Shown in pieces: positions 13,361-22,037 of a DNA stretch of 26,816 nucleotides. The stretch's first letter is position 1. Every line of letters begins with the position of its first letter. A program made the translations under genes and the position numbers. Location of the stretch: positions 1 to 26,816 of the forward strand of contig CAMDXA010000028.1 of the NCBI GenBank assembly GCA_945878065.1, written 5' to 3'. The stretch comes from Bordetella parapertussis. GTDB taxonomy: Bacteria > Pseudomonadota > Gammaproteobacteria > Burkholderiales > Burkholderiaceae_C. The notes under the pieces were generated by a model, which searched no databases, was not told the origin of the DNA, and saw only the letters and a list, made by a program, of their open reading frames with translations.

Positions 13361-13882
13361 TTAAACCTGCGAACTGGCCTCATCCAAAGGCACGCCGCAT
13401 TCACCGGCTTCCACGCCCTCGGGCAGCACCTGCGGTTTGTGCACGATGCGGGTGACCGGGTCGTATGCCACTTCTTTCAAGAACATGGCGAGCACCGCGT
13501 CCATGCTTTTGGCGTGGCCATCAAACCAAACCGCCAATTCGCCGGTCAGTTGGCGCACCAGTTTCAAGTTGCCATCTTGTTCGCCGCGACGCAGCGCTTC
13601 GTGCATGACTTTCAAAATCATGTCGTGTTCATCTGTGTGGCAACCGCCGGGGCCGAAGCTCACGTCTTGCATCCATTGGTTTTCGCCGCTGAAATGCTCA
13701 TCGGTATGCGCAATCAACTCGATGAAGCTGGCTATCAGTTTGTCTTCCGGCGCCAGTTCTGTGGCCGCCAGCAAGTCCACAAATTCGCGGTGCGTCTGGT
13801 CCATTTTGTCCATGTTCATCACCAAGTCGTCAGACCAGGTGAGGGTGGGTTGTTCGTCGAGGGTGGTGGTTGATGTGTTCAT
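13361..13882 (-). CDS. Bacteriohemerythrin-like O2-binding protein
   Basis: A 173-residue protein with the hemerythrin iron ligands in order: His in MDQTHREFVDLLA, His and Glu in AHTDEHFSGENQWM, the two His of CHTDEHDMIL and His plus Asp in WFDGHAKSMD. It binds O2 at a di-iron centre; likely roles are O2 delivery or sensing. The ATG at 13882 gives MNTSTTTLDEQPTLTWSDDL and has AAGGA nine nt upstream; the longer frame to 13957 runs through a palindrome and is unlikely. The C-terminal 25 residues lie beyond the helical bundle and are the part duplicated at 11689-11768. A conserved-looking terminator follows. Confidence 0.9.
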   Translation of the reverse strand: MNTSTTTLDEQPTLTWSDDLVMNMDKMDQTHREFVDLLAATELAPEDKLIASFIELIAHTDEHFSGENQWMQDVSFGPGGCHTDEHDMILKVMHEALRRGEQDGNLKLVRQLTGELAVWFDGHAKSMDAVLAMFLKEVAYDPVTRIVHKPQVLPEGVEAGECGVPLDEASSQV

Positions 13883-13920
13883 GTGTTCTAAGTCCTTGTG
13901 GGGATGATAAACGCCCGAAT

Positions 13921-13943
13921 TAATTGGGGTCTGTCCCCGATTA
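13921..13943. repeat. Imperfect palindrome between hemerythrin and SDR genes
   Basis: TAATTGGGG (13921-13929) and CCCCGATTA (13935-13943) pair around TCTGT with one G-T mismatch. It overlaps the SDR stop codon (13941-13943). It resembles the GGGGTC...CCCC short palindromes scattered in many proteobacterial genomes and could act as an SDR terminator. Only one copy is present in this window. Confidence 0.5.
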
Positions 13944-14699
13944 AATATCCCTGACATCGGCCACCGGGTTGCTGCCGAAGTCGGGGCGTTGCAAATAGGT
14001 CAATATTTGGGCAGCTGCATCCGCCGGTGTGGTCAAAGCACCGGTATCTTTCATCTGCACAAAACGGGTTTGGTCAGGAAATCCTGAACCGGTTGCCGAG
14101 CGCAGCTCGGTTTGCATGTCGGTATCGATCACGCCCGGGGCCAAAGACACCACTTTGGCCGGGTCGGCGTGTAATGCCTCGTCCAGCGCCAAACAGCGGG
14201 TGAAATGGTCCAACCCGGCTTTACCGGCGCAATACAAAGCGCTGGCAGCCATGGGCCGTCGGCCCAGTCCGGATGAAATATTCAAGATCTTGCGCGGCAT
14301 CTGCCATTGGCGCGTGTGCTTTAAAAACACCGCGCTCAACAGCACCGGGGCTTGCAAATTGATGGCCAATCCCATGCTGAGGTCGTCCAACGCAGCATCG
14401 TAAATCGGCCCCAAATGGCCGATTGCGCCAGCGTTATTGATCAAGGTGGCCGATGCGAATTCTTCGGGATTCAGTGCGTCTAACCAATGCGACAGCTTCT
14501 CAGCCACAGCGCCGGGTTGCGCCAAGTCGGCTTGCCACTGCACCAAGTGTGCGCCTTGTTGGTTTGCAATGGCAGTCAACTCGTCGGATTGACCGCGCGA
14601 GATGCACAGCAGCTGTTGGTCAGGGCGGCACAGTTGTTCTGCCATGGCCAGGCCCATGCCACGGGATGCGCCAGTCAGGATGGTCAGGTGTTTTTTCAT
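13941..14699 (-). CDS. Short-chain dehydrogenase/reductase
   Basis: A 252-residue classical SDR. The Rossmann glycine motif is LTGASRGMGLAMAEQL, followed by LINNAGAIG, ILNISSGLGRRPM and the catalytic YCAGK. Family members use NAD(P)H to reduce carbonyl groups. The overall pattern is closest to the benzil/sepiapterin reductase-like branch, but the substrate is not determinable. I chose the ATG at 14699 (MKKHLTILTGASRG), since the Rossmann strand begins there; the frame runs on to 14738. It lies between a pseudouridine synthase and hemerythrin on the same strand with separate spacing on both sides. Confidence 0.87.
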   Translation of the reverse strand: MKKHLTILTGASRGMGLAMAEQLCRPDQQLLCISRGQSDELTAIANQQGAHLVQWQADLAQPGAVAEKLSHWLDALNPEEFASATLINNAGAIGHLGPIYDAALDDLSMGLAINLQAPVLLSAVFLKHTRQWQMPRKILNISSGLGRRPMAASALYCAGKAGLDHFTRCLALDEALHADPAKVVSLAPGVIDTDMQTELRSATGSGFPDQTRFVQMKDTGALTTPADAAAQILTYLQRPDFGSNPVADVRDI

Positions 14700-14756
14700 G
14701 GGGACTCCAAAGGGTACGGCGATTGTGGCATTCGCCAATGTGTCGGTGTATGGGGC

Positions 14757-15386
14757 TTAAAACGCCCAATCCGGCGGGCTGTGCCAGTGCAGGGCGTGTT
14801 GGGTCACAGGGTGCACAAAGCCCAGTTCACAAGCATGCAGCATCAGGCGATCGGCCTCTTGGTTATGAGGCGCGTACAAGGCATCGCCCAAAATCGGGTG
14901 ACCGATGTGTTGCAAATGCACGCGCAATTGGTGGCTGCGTCCGGTCAAGGGCATCAGTTGCAACATCGAGGCGTTCTTGGTGGCATGGTGTTGTGTGCAG
15001 CGCCATTGCGTCACGCTGGGTTTGCCGTGGGCATCTACTTTTTGCAAGGGGCGGTTGGGCCAATCGGCTATCAGTGCTTGGTCGATGGTTTGCCACGTGT
15101 CACTCACAGGTAATCTGCCTTGTACCCAGGCTACGTACATTTTTTTGATTTCGCGGGCGGCAAACATCATGCCCAAGGCGCGTTGGCTGTCTGCATGCAG
15201 GGCAAACACCATCAACCCCGATGTCGCCATGTCCAAGCGATGAACCACCAATGCATCAGGGTGATGTGTATGTAAACGGCTCAACACGCAATCTTGTTTG
15301 TCAGGGCCGCGGCCCGGCACGCTCAACACACCCGCAGGTTTATTCAGCACCAGCAAGTGTTCATCTGCAAACAGCACGGGCAGCAT
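14757..15386 (-). CDS. RluA-family pseudouridine synthase
   Basis: A 209-residue enzyme without an S4 domain. It shows the RluA core: LLVLNKPAGVLSVPGRG, the catalytic Asp in VVHRLDMATSGLMVFAL, KMYVAWVQG and LTGRSHQLRVHLQHIGHPIL. Length and lack of S4 fit RluA (23S rRNA U746 and tRNA U32), but RluA and related single-domain members cannot be separated by eye. The ATG at 15386 gives MLPVLFADEHLLVL; a longer frame reaches into miaA. It begins 23 nt after the miaA stop and is probably the last gene of the mutL-MFS-miaA series. Confidence 0.88.
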   Translation of the reverse strand: MLPVLFADEHLLVLNKPAGVLSVPGRGPDKQDCVLSRLHTHHPDALVVHRLDMATSGLMVFALHADSQRALGMMFAAREIKKMYVAWVQGRLPVSDTWQTIDQALIADWPNRPLQKVDAHGKPSVTQWRCTQHHATKNASMLQLMPLTGRSHQLRVHLQHIGHPILGDALYAPHNQEADRLMLHACELGFVHPVTQHALHWHSPPDWAF

Positions 15387-15409
15387 ATGGAAGGGTGTTT
15401 CGCAGCGTT

Positions 15410-16384
15410 TCAACACACAGACAAACTGCGCAGCAGTTGTTGCCATTGCGCGCTCAGGTCGGGCTGGTCGCAGGCCAGCACGTGGCGACTCGGCATACCG
15501 CGCAGCCAGGTCAATTGCCGTTTGGCCAGTTGTCGGCTCGCGGCGATGCCGGTTTCGCGCAAACGGTGCAGGTCAGCGGCAGCGGGATGAGCACCTTGCA
15601 ATGTTTCGAGCATGTCCCAACATTGGCGATAACCCACACAGCGCATGGACGGCAAGTCGCCATGCAGGTCGCCGCGGTTTCGCAAAGCTTGCACTTCATG
15701 GACCAAGCCTTGTTGCAACATGTCGTCAAAACGTTGCGCGATGCGATGGTGCAACCAACTGCGCTCGACCGGCTCCAAAGACACCAAAGCAATAGCCGGC
15801 CCCGTCACGCGAGAAGCACCAAAAAAGGAAGACAGCGGTTGGCCACTGATGCGCCAAACTTCCAATGCCCGCGAAATGCGTTGTGAATCATGCGGCGGCA
15901 AACGCGCGGCGGTGACGGGATCGACCAAGGACAACTCGGCATGCATGCCGGGCCAGCCTATGTGCGCGGCTTGCGTTTGAATCTCTGCCCGAATCTCGGG
16001 TGACGCCAACGGCAAGTCGTCCAAACCTTCCACCAAAGCTTTCAGGTAAAGCATGGTGCCGCCAACCAGCAACGGCAGTTTGCCGCGCTCGCGAATTTCT
16101 GCGATCAGTCGCGTAGCGTCTCGCGCAAATTCGGCGGCGCTGTATGCCTGCGTTGGTGGCCTGATGTCAATCAAATGGTGGGGCACGGCATGCAGTTCTG
16201 CAGGCGAGGGCTTGGCCGTGCCGATGTCCATGCCTTGGTAGACAAGCGCGGAATCCATGCTGATGATTTCCAGTGGCACTTGGCTTGCAAGCGCCAAGGC
16301 CAACGCGGTTTTGCCGCTGGCTGTGGGCCCGGCCAAGGCAAGCGCTGCATGCGCAAATTCAGTCGGCTTGGACGGGTTCACCAT
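15410..16384 (-). CDS. miaA: tRNA dimethylallyltransferase MiaA
   Basis: A 324-residue enzyme that transfers a dimethylallyl group to A37 of tRNAs reading UNN codons. Visible motifs: P-loop [16 protein letters not shown], then [58 protein letters not shown], the tRNA-interacting region [15 protein letters not shown] and the C-terminal GYRQCW followed by [16 protein letters not shown]. Length is normal. Its start overlaps the end of the MFS gene by 26 nt, so it is in the same transcription unit. Confidence 0.97.
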   Translation of the reverse strand: MVNPSKPTEFAHAALALAGPTASGKTALALALASQVPLEIISMDSALVYQGMDIGTAKPSPAELHAVPHHLIDIRPPTQAYSAAEFARDATRLIAEIRERGKLPLLVGGTMLYLKALVEGLDDLPLASPEIRAEIQTQAAHIGWPGMHAELSLVDPVTAARLPPHDSQRISRALEVWRISGQPLSSFFGASRVTGPAIALVSLEPVERSWLHHRIAQRFDDMLQQGLVHEVQALRNRGDLHGDLPSMRCVGYRQCWDMLETLQGAHPAAADLHRLRETGIAASRQLAKRQLTWLRGMPSRHVLACDQPDLSAQWQQLLRSLSVC

Positions 16385-17552
16385 GCCATTGCACCAAAGT
16401 CCAAGCGGTCAAAGCCAGCACGCAACCCCAAAACGCCACGCCGTGCGCCAAGGGAAACAGCGTGCCGTCAATGCTGTGGCTGAGCCATGCGCCGGTCGCG
16501 AAAGCCGCCAGCATCATCAAAAAACCATTCATGGCTGAAGCCGCTCCGGCCGATTGTGGAAACGGACCGATGGCACCGCTTTGGCCAATCGGTTGGTGAA
16601 TGCCGTGCGCAATGATCATGGGGTACATGCTCAGCACCAAACTGAGGGCACTGGCCCACCCGCCATACACCATCCAACACAGCATGGCGCCGCTGAAAGC
16701 GCTGGAGACACCGGCCAAAGCAATGGTTTTATGCATACCGATTTTGCGCAACAAAAAGCGGCAGATGATGGTGCCCGTGATGTACATCAACGACATGGAC
16801 GACAAAATCCAGCCCAATTGCAAGCCACTCAAATGCAGCACCTGAATAAACACAAATGCAGACGTGGCAAGGTACACAAACAAAGCACCATAAGCTGCCA
16901 GCGACAGCAATGCAAAAGCGCGAAAGGTCGGGTGCGACAACACTTGCCACCAGATGCGCATCATGGTGGGAAAGTGCAGGGCGCGCGGGTTGGGTTGTGT
17001 GAGTGTTTCATCAAAGCGCCAGGCCACCAAAGTCAGTGTGGCAATGGCATACAGCACCACCGACATCAACGCGACTTGCCAGCCCCAATGCTGGCTTAAA
17101 AAACCGCCCAAAGGGGGACTGGTACATGCCATCAAGCCCAAGCCGGTCATGGCTTTGGACATCACACGTGCGCCTTTGGCGGGTTCGTACAAATCGCGCA
17201 CCACCGCTCTGGCGCTGGTGATCACCGCACCCATGGCGGCCCCTTGCACGATGCGCCAAAACACCAGTGTCTCGATACTGGTGCTCAGCACACAGCCGAC
17301 GGCGGCGATGGAATAAAAAACCAAGCCACCCAACATGATGGGACGCCTGCCCACTTTGTCAGAGAACGGCCCCCACAGCAATTGCGAGGTACCAAAGGCC
17401 AGCAACAGACCGGTCAAGGTGTATTGCACCATGGCCACACTGGCATTCAAATCTTTGGCCAATCCGGGCAGACCGGGCAAATACAAATCGGTCGATACCG
17501 GTTGCAAACCGATGGCCAGCGCCAACAGCAAAATCACCAGATTCGCATGCAT
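16359..17552 (-). CDS. Bcr/CflA-type MFS drug transporter
   Basis: A 397-residue integral membrane protein with about 12 hydrophobic segments. The first loop [16 protein letters not shown] and the cytoplasmic loop [16 protein letters not shown] between segments 2 and 3 are characteristic of the Bcr/CflA proton-driven drug exporters; [20 protein letters not shown] follows in segment 4. The substrate is unknown. Its ATG overlaps the mutL stop (ATGA) and its own 3' end overlaps miaA, so it is embedded between mutL and miaA in one leftward unit, an unusual place for a transporter but with no sign of disruption. Confidence 0.92.
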   Translation of the reverse strand: MHANLVILLLALAIGLQPVSTDLYLPGLPGLAKDLNASVAMVQYTLTGLLLAFGTSQLLWGPFSDKVGRRPIMLGGLVFYSIAAVGCVLSTSIETLVFWRIVQGAAMGAVITSARAVVRDLYEPAKGARVMSKAMTGLGLMACTSPPLGGFLSQHWGWQVALMSVVLYAIATLTLVAWRFDETLTQPNPRALHFPTMMRIWWQVLSHPTFRAFALLSLAAYGALFVYLATSAFVFIQVLHLSGLQLGWILSSMSLMYITGTIICRFLLRKIGMHKTIALAGVSSAFSGAMLCWMVYGGWASALSLVLSMYPMIIAHGIHQPIGQSGAIGPFPQSAGAASAMNGFLMMLAAFATGAWLSHSIDGTLFPLAHGVAFWGCVLALTAWTLVQWHGEPVQAD

Positions 17553-19414
17553 CAGCGGCCCCGTAAAAACAAGGCGTCAAGTTCACGCATGCTGATTTGC
17601 CGCCAAGTCGGGCGGCCGTGGTTGCATTGGTCCGCGCGGTCTGTGGTTTCCATTTGGCGAAGCAAAGCGTTCATTTCTTCCAAGCTCAGTTGACGGTTGG
17701 CACGCACCGCAGCATGGCAAGCCATGGCGGCGAGCACATCGTCCCGAGCGCGTTGCAGCACATGGTGGGCATCATGCAACGCCAGTTCTGCCAACACGCT
17801 GCGAGCCAGCGCCACGGCATCCCCTTGGGCCAAGGAGGCAGGCACACTTCTGACCGCCAGCGATTGCGCCCCCAGCAAAGATATGTCCAGCCCCAATGCA
17901 GACAACACCTGCGCATGGCTTTCGCAAGTGGCTATTTCTTCAGCGGTGGCCGAGAAGGTCGCGGGTATCAGCAAGTTTTGGCTTTGCAAGCCATGCTCGC
18001 TTAACTGCACTTTGAGTCGCTCATACACAATGCGTTCGTGCGCTGCATGCATGTCCACCAACACCAAGCCTTGGGTGTTTTCAGCCAATATGTACACCCC
18101 TTGCAATTGCGCCAAGGCCTTGCCCAAAGGCCATTCCTCTGCGGGAAATTGGCGCGTTGACCAAGTGGATGCGGTGCTGCTGTCGGCTTGCTCTTGCGTA
18201 TGAAGTGTGGCGCTTTGCCACAGTTGGCCCACATCTTTCACCGCCAAGCCTGAGCTGGTTTGCCAAGGCAGCGGTCTTTGCACATGGCCAGGTGTGGCTT
18301 GTCCGAAGTGCTGCAAACTGGCAATGGCTTGGCGTCGGTCTTGGGCCTCAGAGGCGGGCTGTGAACCGTCAACTGCCTGCGGTTCAACCGATGCATGACC
18401 GGCACGTGACACCGCCAGCACCGAAGACAGCGCGTGCTGAACGGCTTGGTGCACTTCACGGCTGTTGCGAAAACGGACTTCGATTTTGGTGGGGTGCACA
18501 TTCACATCCACGCCGTGTGGGTCCATGTCCAAGTACAAGGCATACACCGGTTGTCGCTGTCCGTGCAACACGTCTTCATAGGCGCTTCGCGCCGCATGGG
18601 TCAGCACTTTGTCGCGGACATAACGGCCATTGACATAGGCGTATTGGTGGTCGGCACGCGAACGCGCAGCATCGGGCACACCGGCACGCGCACGCACGCG
18701 CACATTGCCGTGCTGTTGGTCAATCCATAACGACTGTTCAATGAAATCGCGTCCCAACACATCGGCCAAACGTTGGTCCAGTCCGTTGTCATACAACTGC
18801 GCACGCCATTGGGCCATGACTTTTCCGTCGTGCCACAACGCAAAGCCCACATCCGGTCTGGCCAGTGCATGGCGTTTGAGGGTTTCCAAACAGTGGGCCA
18901 ATTCGGTGGCGGTGGTTTTTAAAAATTTTCGCCGCGCGGGGGTGCTGAAAAACAGTTCCTTCACCTCGATAGTCGTGCCGATGTGTCGCGCCACCGGTTT
19001 GAGTTCGCCGCTGCGTGCATCGAGTTGCATGGCATGTTCTTGCAAGGCGGTGCGCGACATCACACTGAGCTCAGACACCGCAGCGATGGCGGCCAGCGCT
19101 TCGCCCCTGAAGCCCATGGTGGCCACCGACTCCAAGTCGTGAAGGCTGCTGATCTTGCTGGTCGCATGCCGTTTGAGTGCCAAAGGCATCTCGGCCGGCG
19201 ACATGCCGCCACCGTTATCTTCCACACTGATGAGCCTCACGCCGCCTTCGGCCAGTCGCACCACCACTTGTGTGGCACCTGCATCTAGCGCGTTGTCGAC
19301 CAATTCACGCACCACAGACGCAGGCCTTTCCACCACTTCACCAGCGGCAATCTGGCTGATGAGTTCATCGGGCAATTCGCGGATGCGGGGGGAGGTGGCG
19401 GGGACAGAATTCAC
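17552..19414 (-). CDS. mutL: DNA mismatch repair protein MutL
   Basis: A 620-residue protein. The N-terminal GHKL ATPase has IAAGEVVERPASVVRELVDN with the catalytic Glu, DNGGGM and TMGFRGEALAAIAAVS. The C-terminal dimerisation domain contains VDMHAAHERIVYERLK, close to the DQHA-x2-E-x4-E metal motif, plus ACHAAVRA and CNHGRPTW, which are hallmarks of MutL endonucleases in bacteria without MutH. The only possible start is a GTG at 19414, because an in-frame TAG lies four codons upstream. First gene of the leftward unit with the MFS gene, miaA and the pseudouridine synthase. Confidence 0.97.
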   Translation of the reverse strand: MNSVPATSPRIRELPDELISQIAAGEVVERPASVVRELVDNALDAGATQVVVRLAEGGVRLISVEDNGGGMSPAEMPLALKRHATSKISSLHDLESVATMGFRGEALAAIAAVSELSVMSRTALQEHAMQLDARSGELKPVARHIGTTIEVKELFFSTPARRKFLKTTATELAHCLETLKRHALARPDVGFALWHDGKVMAQWRAQLYDNGLDQRLADVLGRDFIEQSLWIDQQHGNVRVRARAGVPDAARSRADHQYAYVNGRYVRDKVLTHAARSAYEDVLHGQRQPVYALYLDMDPHGVDVNVHPTKIEVRFRNSREVHQAVQHALSSVLAVSRAGHASVEPQAVDGSQPASEAQDRRQAIASLQHFGQATPGHVQRPLPWQTSSGLAVKDVGQLWQSATLHTQEQADSSTASTWSTRQFPAEEWPLGKALAQLQGVYILAENTQGLVLVDMHAAHERIVYERLKVQLSEHGLQSQNLLIPATFSATAEEIATCESHAQVLSALGLDISLLGAQSLAVRSVPASLAQGDAVALARSVLAELALHDAHHVLQRARDDVLAAMACHAAVRANRQLSLEEMNALLRQMETTDRADQCNHGRPTWRQISMRELDALFLRGR

Positions 19415-19458
19415 CGGCCGATTCTAGGTGCACTCAAGTGCAGGCCATAATCAGCCTT

Positions 19459-20100
19459 ATGGAAATATTGCAGTTGCTGTTGGATTTCATTGTGCACATT
19501 GACCGCCACCTGGCTCAGTTGGTGCAAGAGCATGGCGCATGGGTCTACCTGGTGCTTTTTTTGATCGTGTTTGTCGAGACCGGCGTGGTAATCATGCCGT
19601 TTTTACCCGGCGATTCCTTGTTGTTTGTGGTGGGGGCCATGGGTGGCGCCGGGTTGCTGAATCTGCCCTTGGCTTTGGGGCTCATGCTGATCGCGGCGAT
19701 TGCGGGGGACCAGTGCAATTATTTGATCGGCCGATATTTCGGCCAGCGGTTGCTTGACGGAAATTACCGATGGTTCAACCGCAAAGCGTATGACCAAGCC
19801 CATGCGTTTTATGAAAAGCACGGCGGTATCACCATCATCGCTGCGAGATTCATTCCCTTTATTCGCACGTTTGCACCGTTCGTGGCTGGCGTGGCGCACA
19901 TGGACCGCGCCCGTTTCACTCTGTTCAATGTGGTGGGTGCAGTGCTGTGGGTCATAGGGATTGGCGTGCTGGGTTATGTGTTTGGCAATATTCCTTGGGT
20001 GCAACAGCATTTTGAAAAATTCATTTGGGCTTTGATCCTGTTGCCCGGCTTGTTGGCGGTTTGGGGTGCGGTCAGCACCCGATTGAAAACACCGGGCTGA
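19459..20100 (+). CDS. DedA/SNARE-associated family membrane protein
   Basis: A 213-residue membrane protein. The family signature is present: FVETGVVIMPFLPGDSLLFV, GDQCNYLIGRYFGQRLL, then the G-F-P-R-like ARFIPFIRTFAPFVAGVAHM with conserved arginines, followed by the last two hydrophobic helices. DedA proteins are linked to undecaprenyl-phosphate/lipid flipping and proton-motive-force homeostasis. I use the ATG at 19459; a GTG at 19438 would add seven residues. It is transcribed alone between the divergent mutL and the convergent amiC. Confidence 0.92.
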   Translation: MEILQLLLDFIVHIDRHLAQLVQEHGAWVYLVLFLIVFVETGVVIMPFLPGDSLLFVVGAMGGAGLLNLPLALGLMLIAAIAGDQCNYLIGRYFGQRLLDGNYRWFNRKAYDQAHAFYEKHGGITIIAARFIPFIRTFAPFVAGVAHMDRARFTLFNVVGAVLWVIGIGVLGYVFGNIPWVQQHFEKFIWALILLPGLLAVWGAVSTRLKTPG

Positions 20101-20113
20101 GTCTGCGGTTTGT

Positions 20114-21502
20114 TTAGAGCGATCGGTTGCGCGCCAACGGCGGGTTGCGCAAAAAATAATTTTCTATCCCGGCAAGCAAGGCATCTGCCAATTTGTTTTG
20201 GTAGTCCTCGCTCAACAGCAACGCCTCTTCTTGCGGGTTGCTGATGAATGCGGTTTCTACCAGCAAGCTGGGAATGTCAGGCGCTTTCAACACCGCAAAA
20301 CCGGCTTGCTCTACCTGAGGTTTGTGCAGTTTGCCGACACGGCGGATTTGTCCCAGCATTTCGGTGCCGAGTTTCAGGCTGTCATTGATTTGCGCCGTGG
20401 TGCTCATGTCCAGCAAAGCGCGTTGCACATGCTGGTCTTGCACTTTCAAGTTCAAACCGCCAACGGCATCCGCACCGTTTTCTTTGTTGGCCATCCATTT
20501 GGCCGCAGCACTCGAAGCCGCGCCTTGGCTCAGTGCAAACACGCTGGCGCCGCTTGCCTTGGGGGTGAAAAACGCATCGGCATGCAAGCTGATGAATAAA
20601 TCGGCTTGCACTTGACGGGCTTTTTGTACCCGCACATGCAAAGGCAGAAAAAAATCTGCATCGCGTGTCATGAATGCACGCAAAGGCAAGTCACCGCGCC
20701 GGGTTTTGAGCACGGTTCTGTTGATACGCTCGCGCAAGCGGTTGGCGATTTGCAGCACCACATCTTTTTCCCGAGTCCCTGCGGGGCCAATCGCGCCGGG
20801 GTCTTCACCGCCATGGCCGGGGTCCAAGGCCACCACGGCAAACCGCTCAAAACCGGGAGAGTTATTTACCTGCTTGGACGGCGCGGGTACCACAGCGTCA
20901 GGGCGACTGACCGGATGAGCCCCAATATCAGCGGGTGGCGGTGTGTTCGCGGCTGTTTGGGAAGGCGCATTCGAATGTTTGTTCATCCACTCGCCCAAAG
21001 CATCTTTGTCAGCAGGCGGTTTGTTGTCGTCACGCAGTTTTTCAGCAATCAACGCTTCCAACGGATCAGACACCGTCAGGGGATACAAATCCAGCACCAA
21101 ACGGTGTTGGATATTGGCTTGTCCCGATTGCACCGGCTCCAGGTTGAACACTTGCGGCTTGACCGGTTGACGCAAGTCCAGCACCAGTCGCACGGTGGTA
21201 GGGGTGAATTGACCCACTCGCACACCGGTGATGTAGGGGTCGTCGCTGAGTACTTTGCCAACGAGTTCGCGCAAGGCCGTATTCAGTTCAATGCCCTCAA
21301 TATCCACCGCCAGTCTGGGCGGTTGTGCTACAAAGGTGTATTTGGTGACCAGTGCAGTGTCAGATTCAATCGTCACGCGGGTGTAGTCGCTGGCGGGCCA
21401 GACCCGCACCGCCACAATGGTGGCGCCACGGGCGAGTTGAGCGCGTCCCAGCAGCAGCACCAGCGAACCGGTTTGTAACAAAAGGCGTCTGTCCATGGTC
21501 AT
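20114..21502 (-). CDS. amiC: N-acetylmuramoyl-L-alanine amidase AmiC
   Basis: A 462-residue periplasmic cell-wall hydrolase. The N-terminus DRRLLLQTGSLVLLLGRAQL carries a twin-arginine and hydrophobic stretch, consistent with Tat export as for E. coli AmiC. An AMIN domain (about 28-135: IVAVRVWPASDYTRVTIESD ... YPL) targets the septum. After a proline/alanine linker with APSQTAANTPPPAD comes the zinc amidase_3 domain: VVALDPGHGGEDPGAIGPAG, REKDVVLQIA, LFISLHADAFF and the catalytic Glu in LLVETAFISNPQEE. Start could be the ATG at 21502 or 21496. It follows tsaE by 46 nt on the same strand. Confidence 0.95.
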   Translation of the reverse strand: MTMDRRLLLQTGSLVLLLGRAQLARGATIVAVRVWPASDYTRVTIESDTALVTKYTFVAQPPRLAVDIEGIELNTALRELVGKVLSDDPYITGVRVGQFTPTTVRLVLDLRQPVKPQVFNLEPVQSGQANIQHRLVLDLYPLTVSDPLEALIAEKLRDDNKPPADKDALGEWMNKHSNAPSQTAANTPPPADIGAHPVSRPDAVVPAPSKQVNNSPGFERFAVVALDPGHGGEDPGAIGPAGTREKDVVLQIANRLRERINRTVLKTRRGDLPLRAFMTRDADFFLPLHVRVQKARQVQADLFISLHADAFFTPKASGASVFALSQGAASSAAAKWMANKENGADAVGGLNLKVQDQHVQRALLDMSTTAQINDSLKLGTEMLGQIRRVGKLHKPQVEQAGFAVLKAPDIPSLLVETAFISNPQEEALLLSEDYQNKLADALLAGIENYFLRNPPLARNRSL

Positions 21503-21548
21503 CGTCGGGCGTGTGCTGTCTGGCAGATGGAAAGTTGAATGGGCAGTG

Positions 21549-22028
21549 TCAAGGCAGCAGCCTTCGTCCTGTGTCTGTGTGGGCCGTAAAAGTCAACTCC
21601 CGCGTGTCATCCATGTTGACATGCCATTGCATGTCAAGGTCGGCGGTGGGCAAAAAACCAGCAGCCTTCTCGGGCCATTCGCAGACCTTCAGACCGGGTG
21701 CGGCAAACATGTCTCGCAACCCTGCGTCTTCCCATTCTTGGGGGTCTTTGAAACGGTAAAAATCAAAATGCCACATCGGTAGACCACGGCCTTTATGGGT
21801 GAGTTCATAGCCCTCCACCACAGCATAAGTGGGGCTTTTCACGCGGCCATGGAAGCCTAATGCTTGCAACAGATAACGCGTGAAAGTGGTCTTGCCGCAC
21901 CCCAAGTCACCGCGCAAACACAACACGGCACTGGCGAGTTCGGGCTTGTGCGAAAGTTGTTGGGCAAACGACTGACAGGCCTGTTCATCTGGCCAGTGCA
22001 GGCTTTTTACAATCGGTGTTTGGTTCAA
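21549..22028 (-). CDS. tsaE: tRNA t6A modification ATPase TsaE
   Basis: About 159 residues. The Walker A motif is CLRGDLGCGKTTFTRYLL; VKSPTYAVVEGYELT and MWHFDFYRFKDPQEWEDAGL match the conserved SPT/HxDxYR region of TsaE, and VCEWPEKA follows. TsaE works with TsaB and TsaD to make t6A37 in ANN-decoding tRNAs. The start is unsettled: no ATG precedes the core. A TTG at 22028 gives MNQTPIVKSLHWPDE, a usual N-terminus; a TTG at 22070 would add 14 residues and overlap queG. Neither has a clear ribosome-binding site. The amiC gene follows directly. Confidence 0.92.
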   Translation of the reverse strand: MNQTPIVKSLHWPDEQACQSFAQQLSHKPELASAVLCLRGDLGCGKTTFTRYLLQALGFHGRVKSPTYAVVEGYELTHKGRGLPMWHFDFYRFKDPQEWEDAGLRDMFAAPGLKVCEWPEKAAGFLPTADLDMQWHVNMDDTRELTFTAHTDTGRRLLP

Positions 22029-22037
22029 AGGAATGAT

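Noticed and set aside
13921..13943. Insertion sequence end or attachment site
   Set aside because: Only a single short palindrome is present, with no transposase, no second end and no target duplication.
21864..22037. N-terminal extension of QueG
   Set aside because: The open frame continues upstream but lies inside tsaE on the other strand and has no QueG homology; a GTG with a well-placed AAAGGA starts the conserved part.
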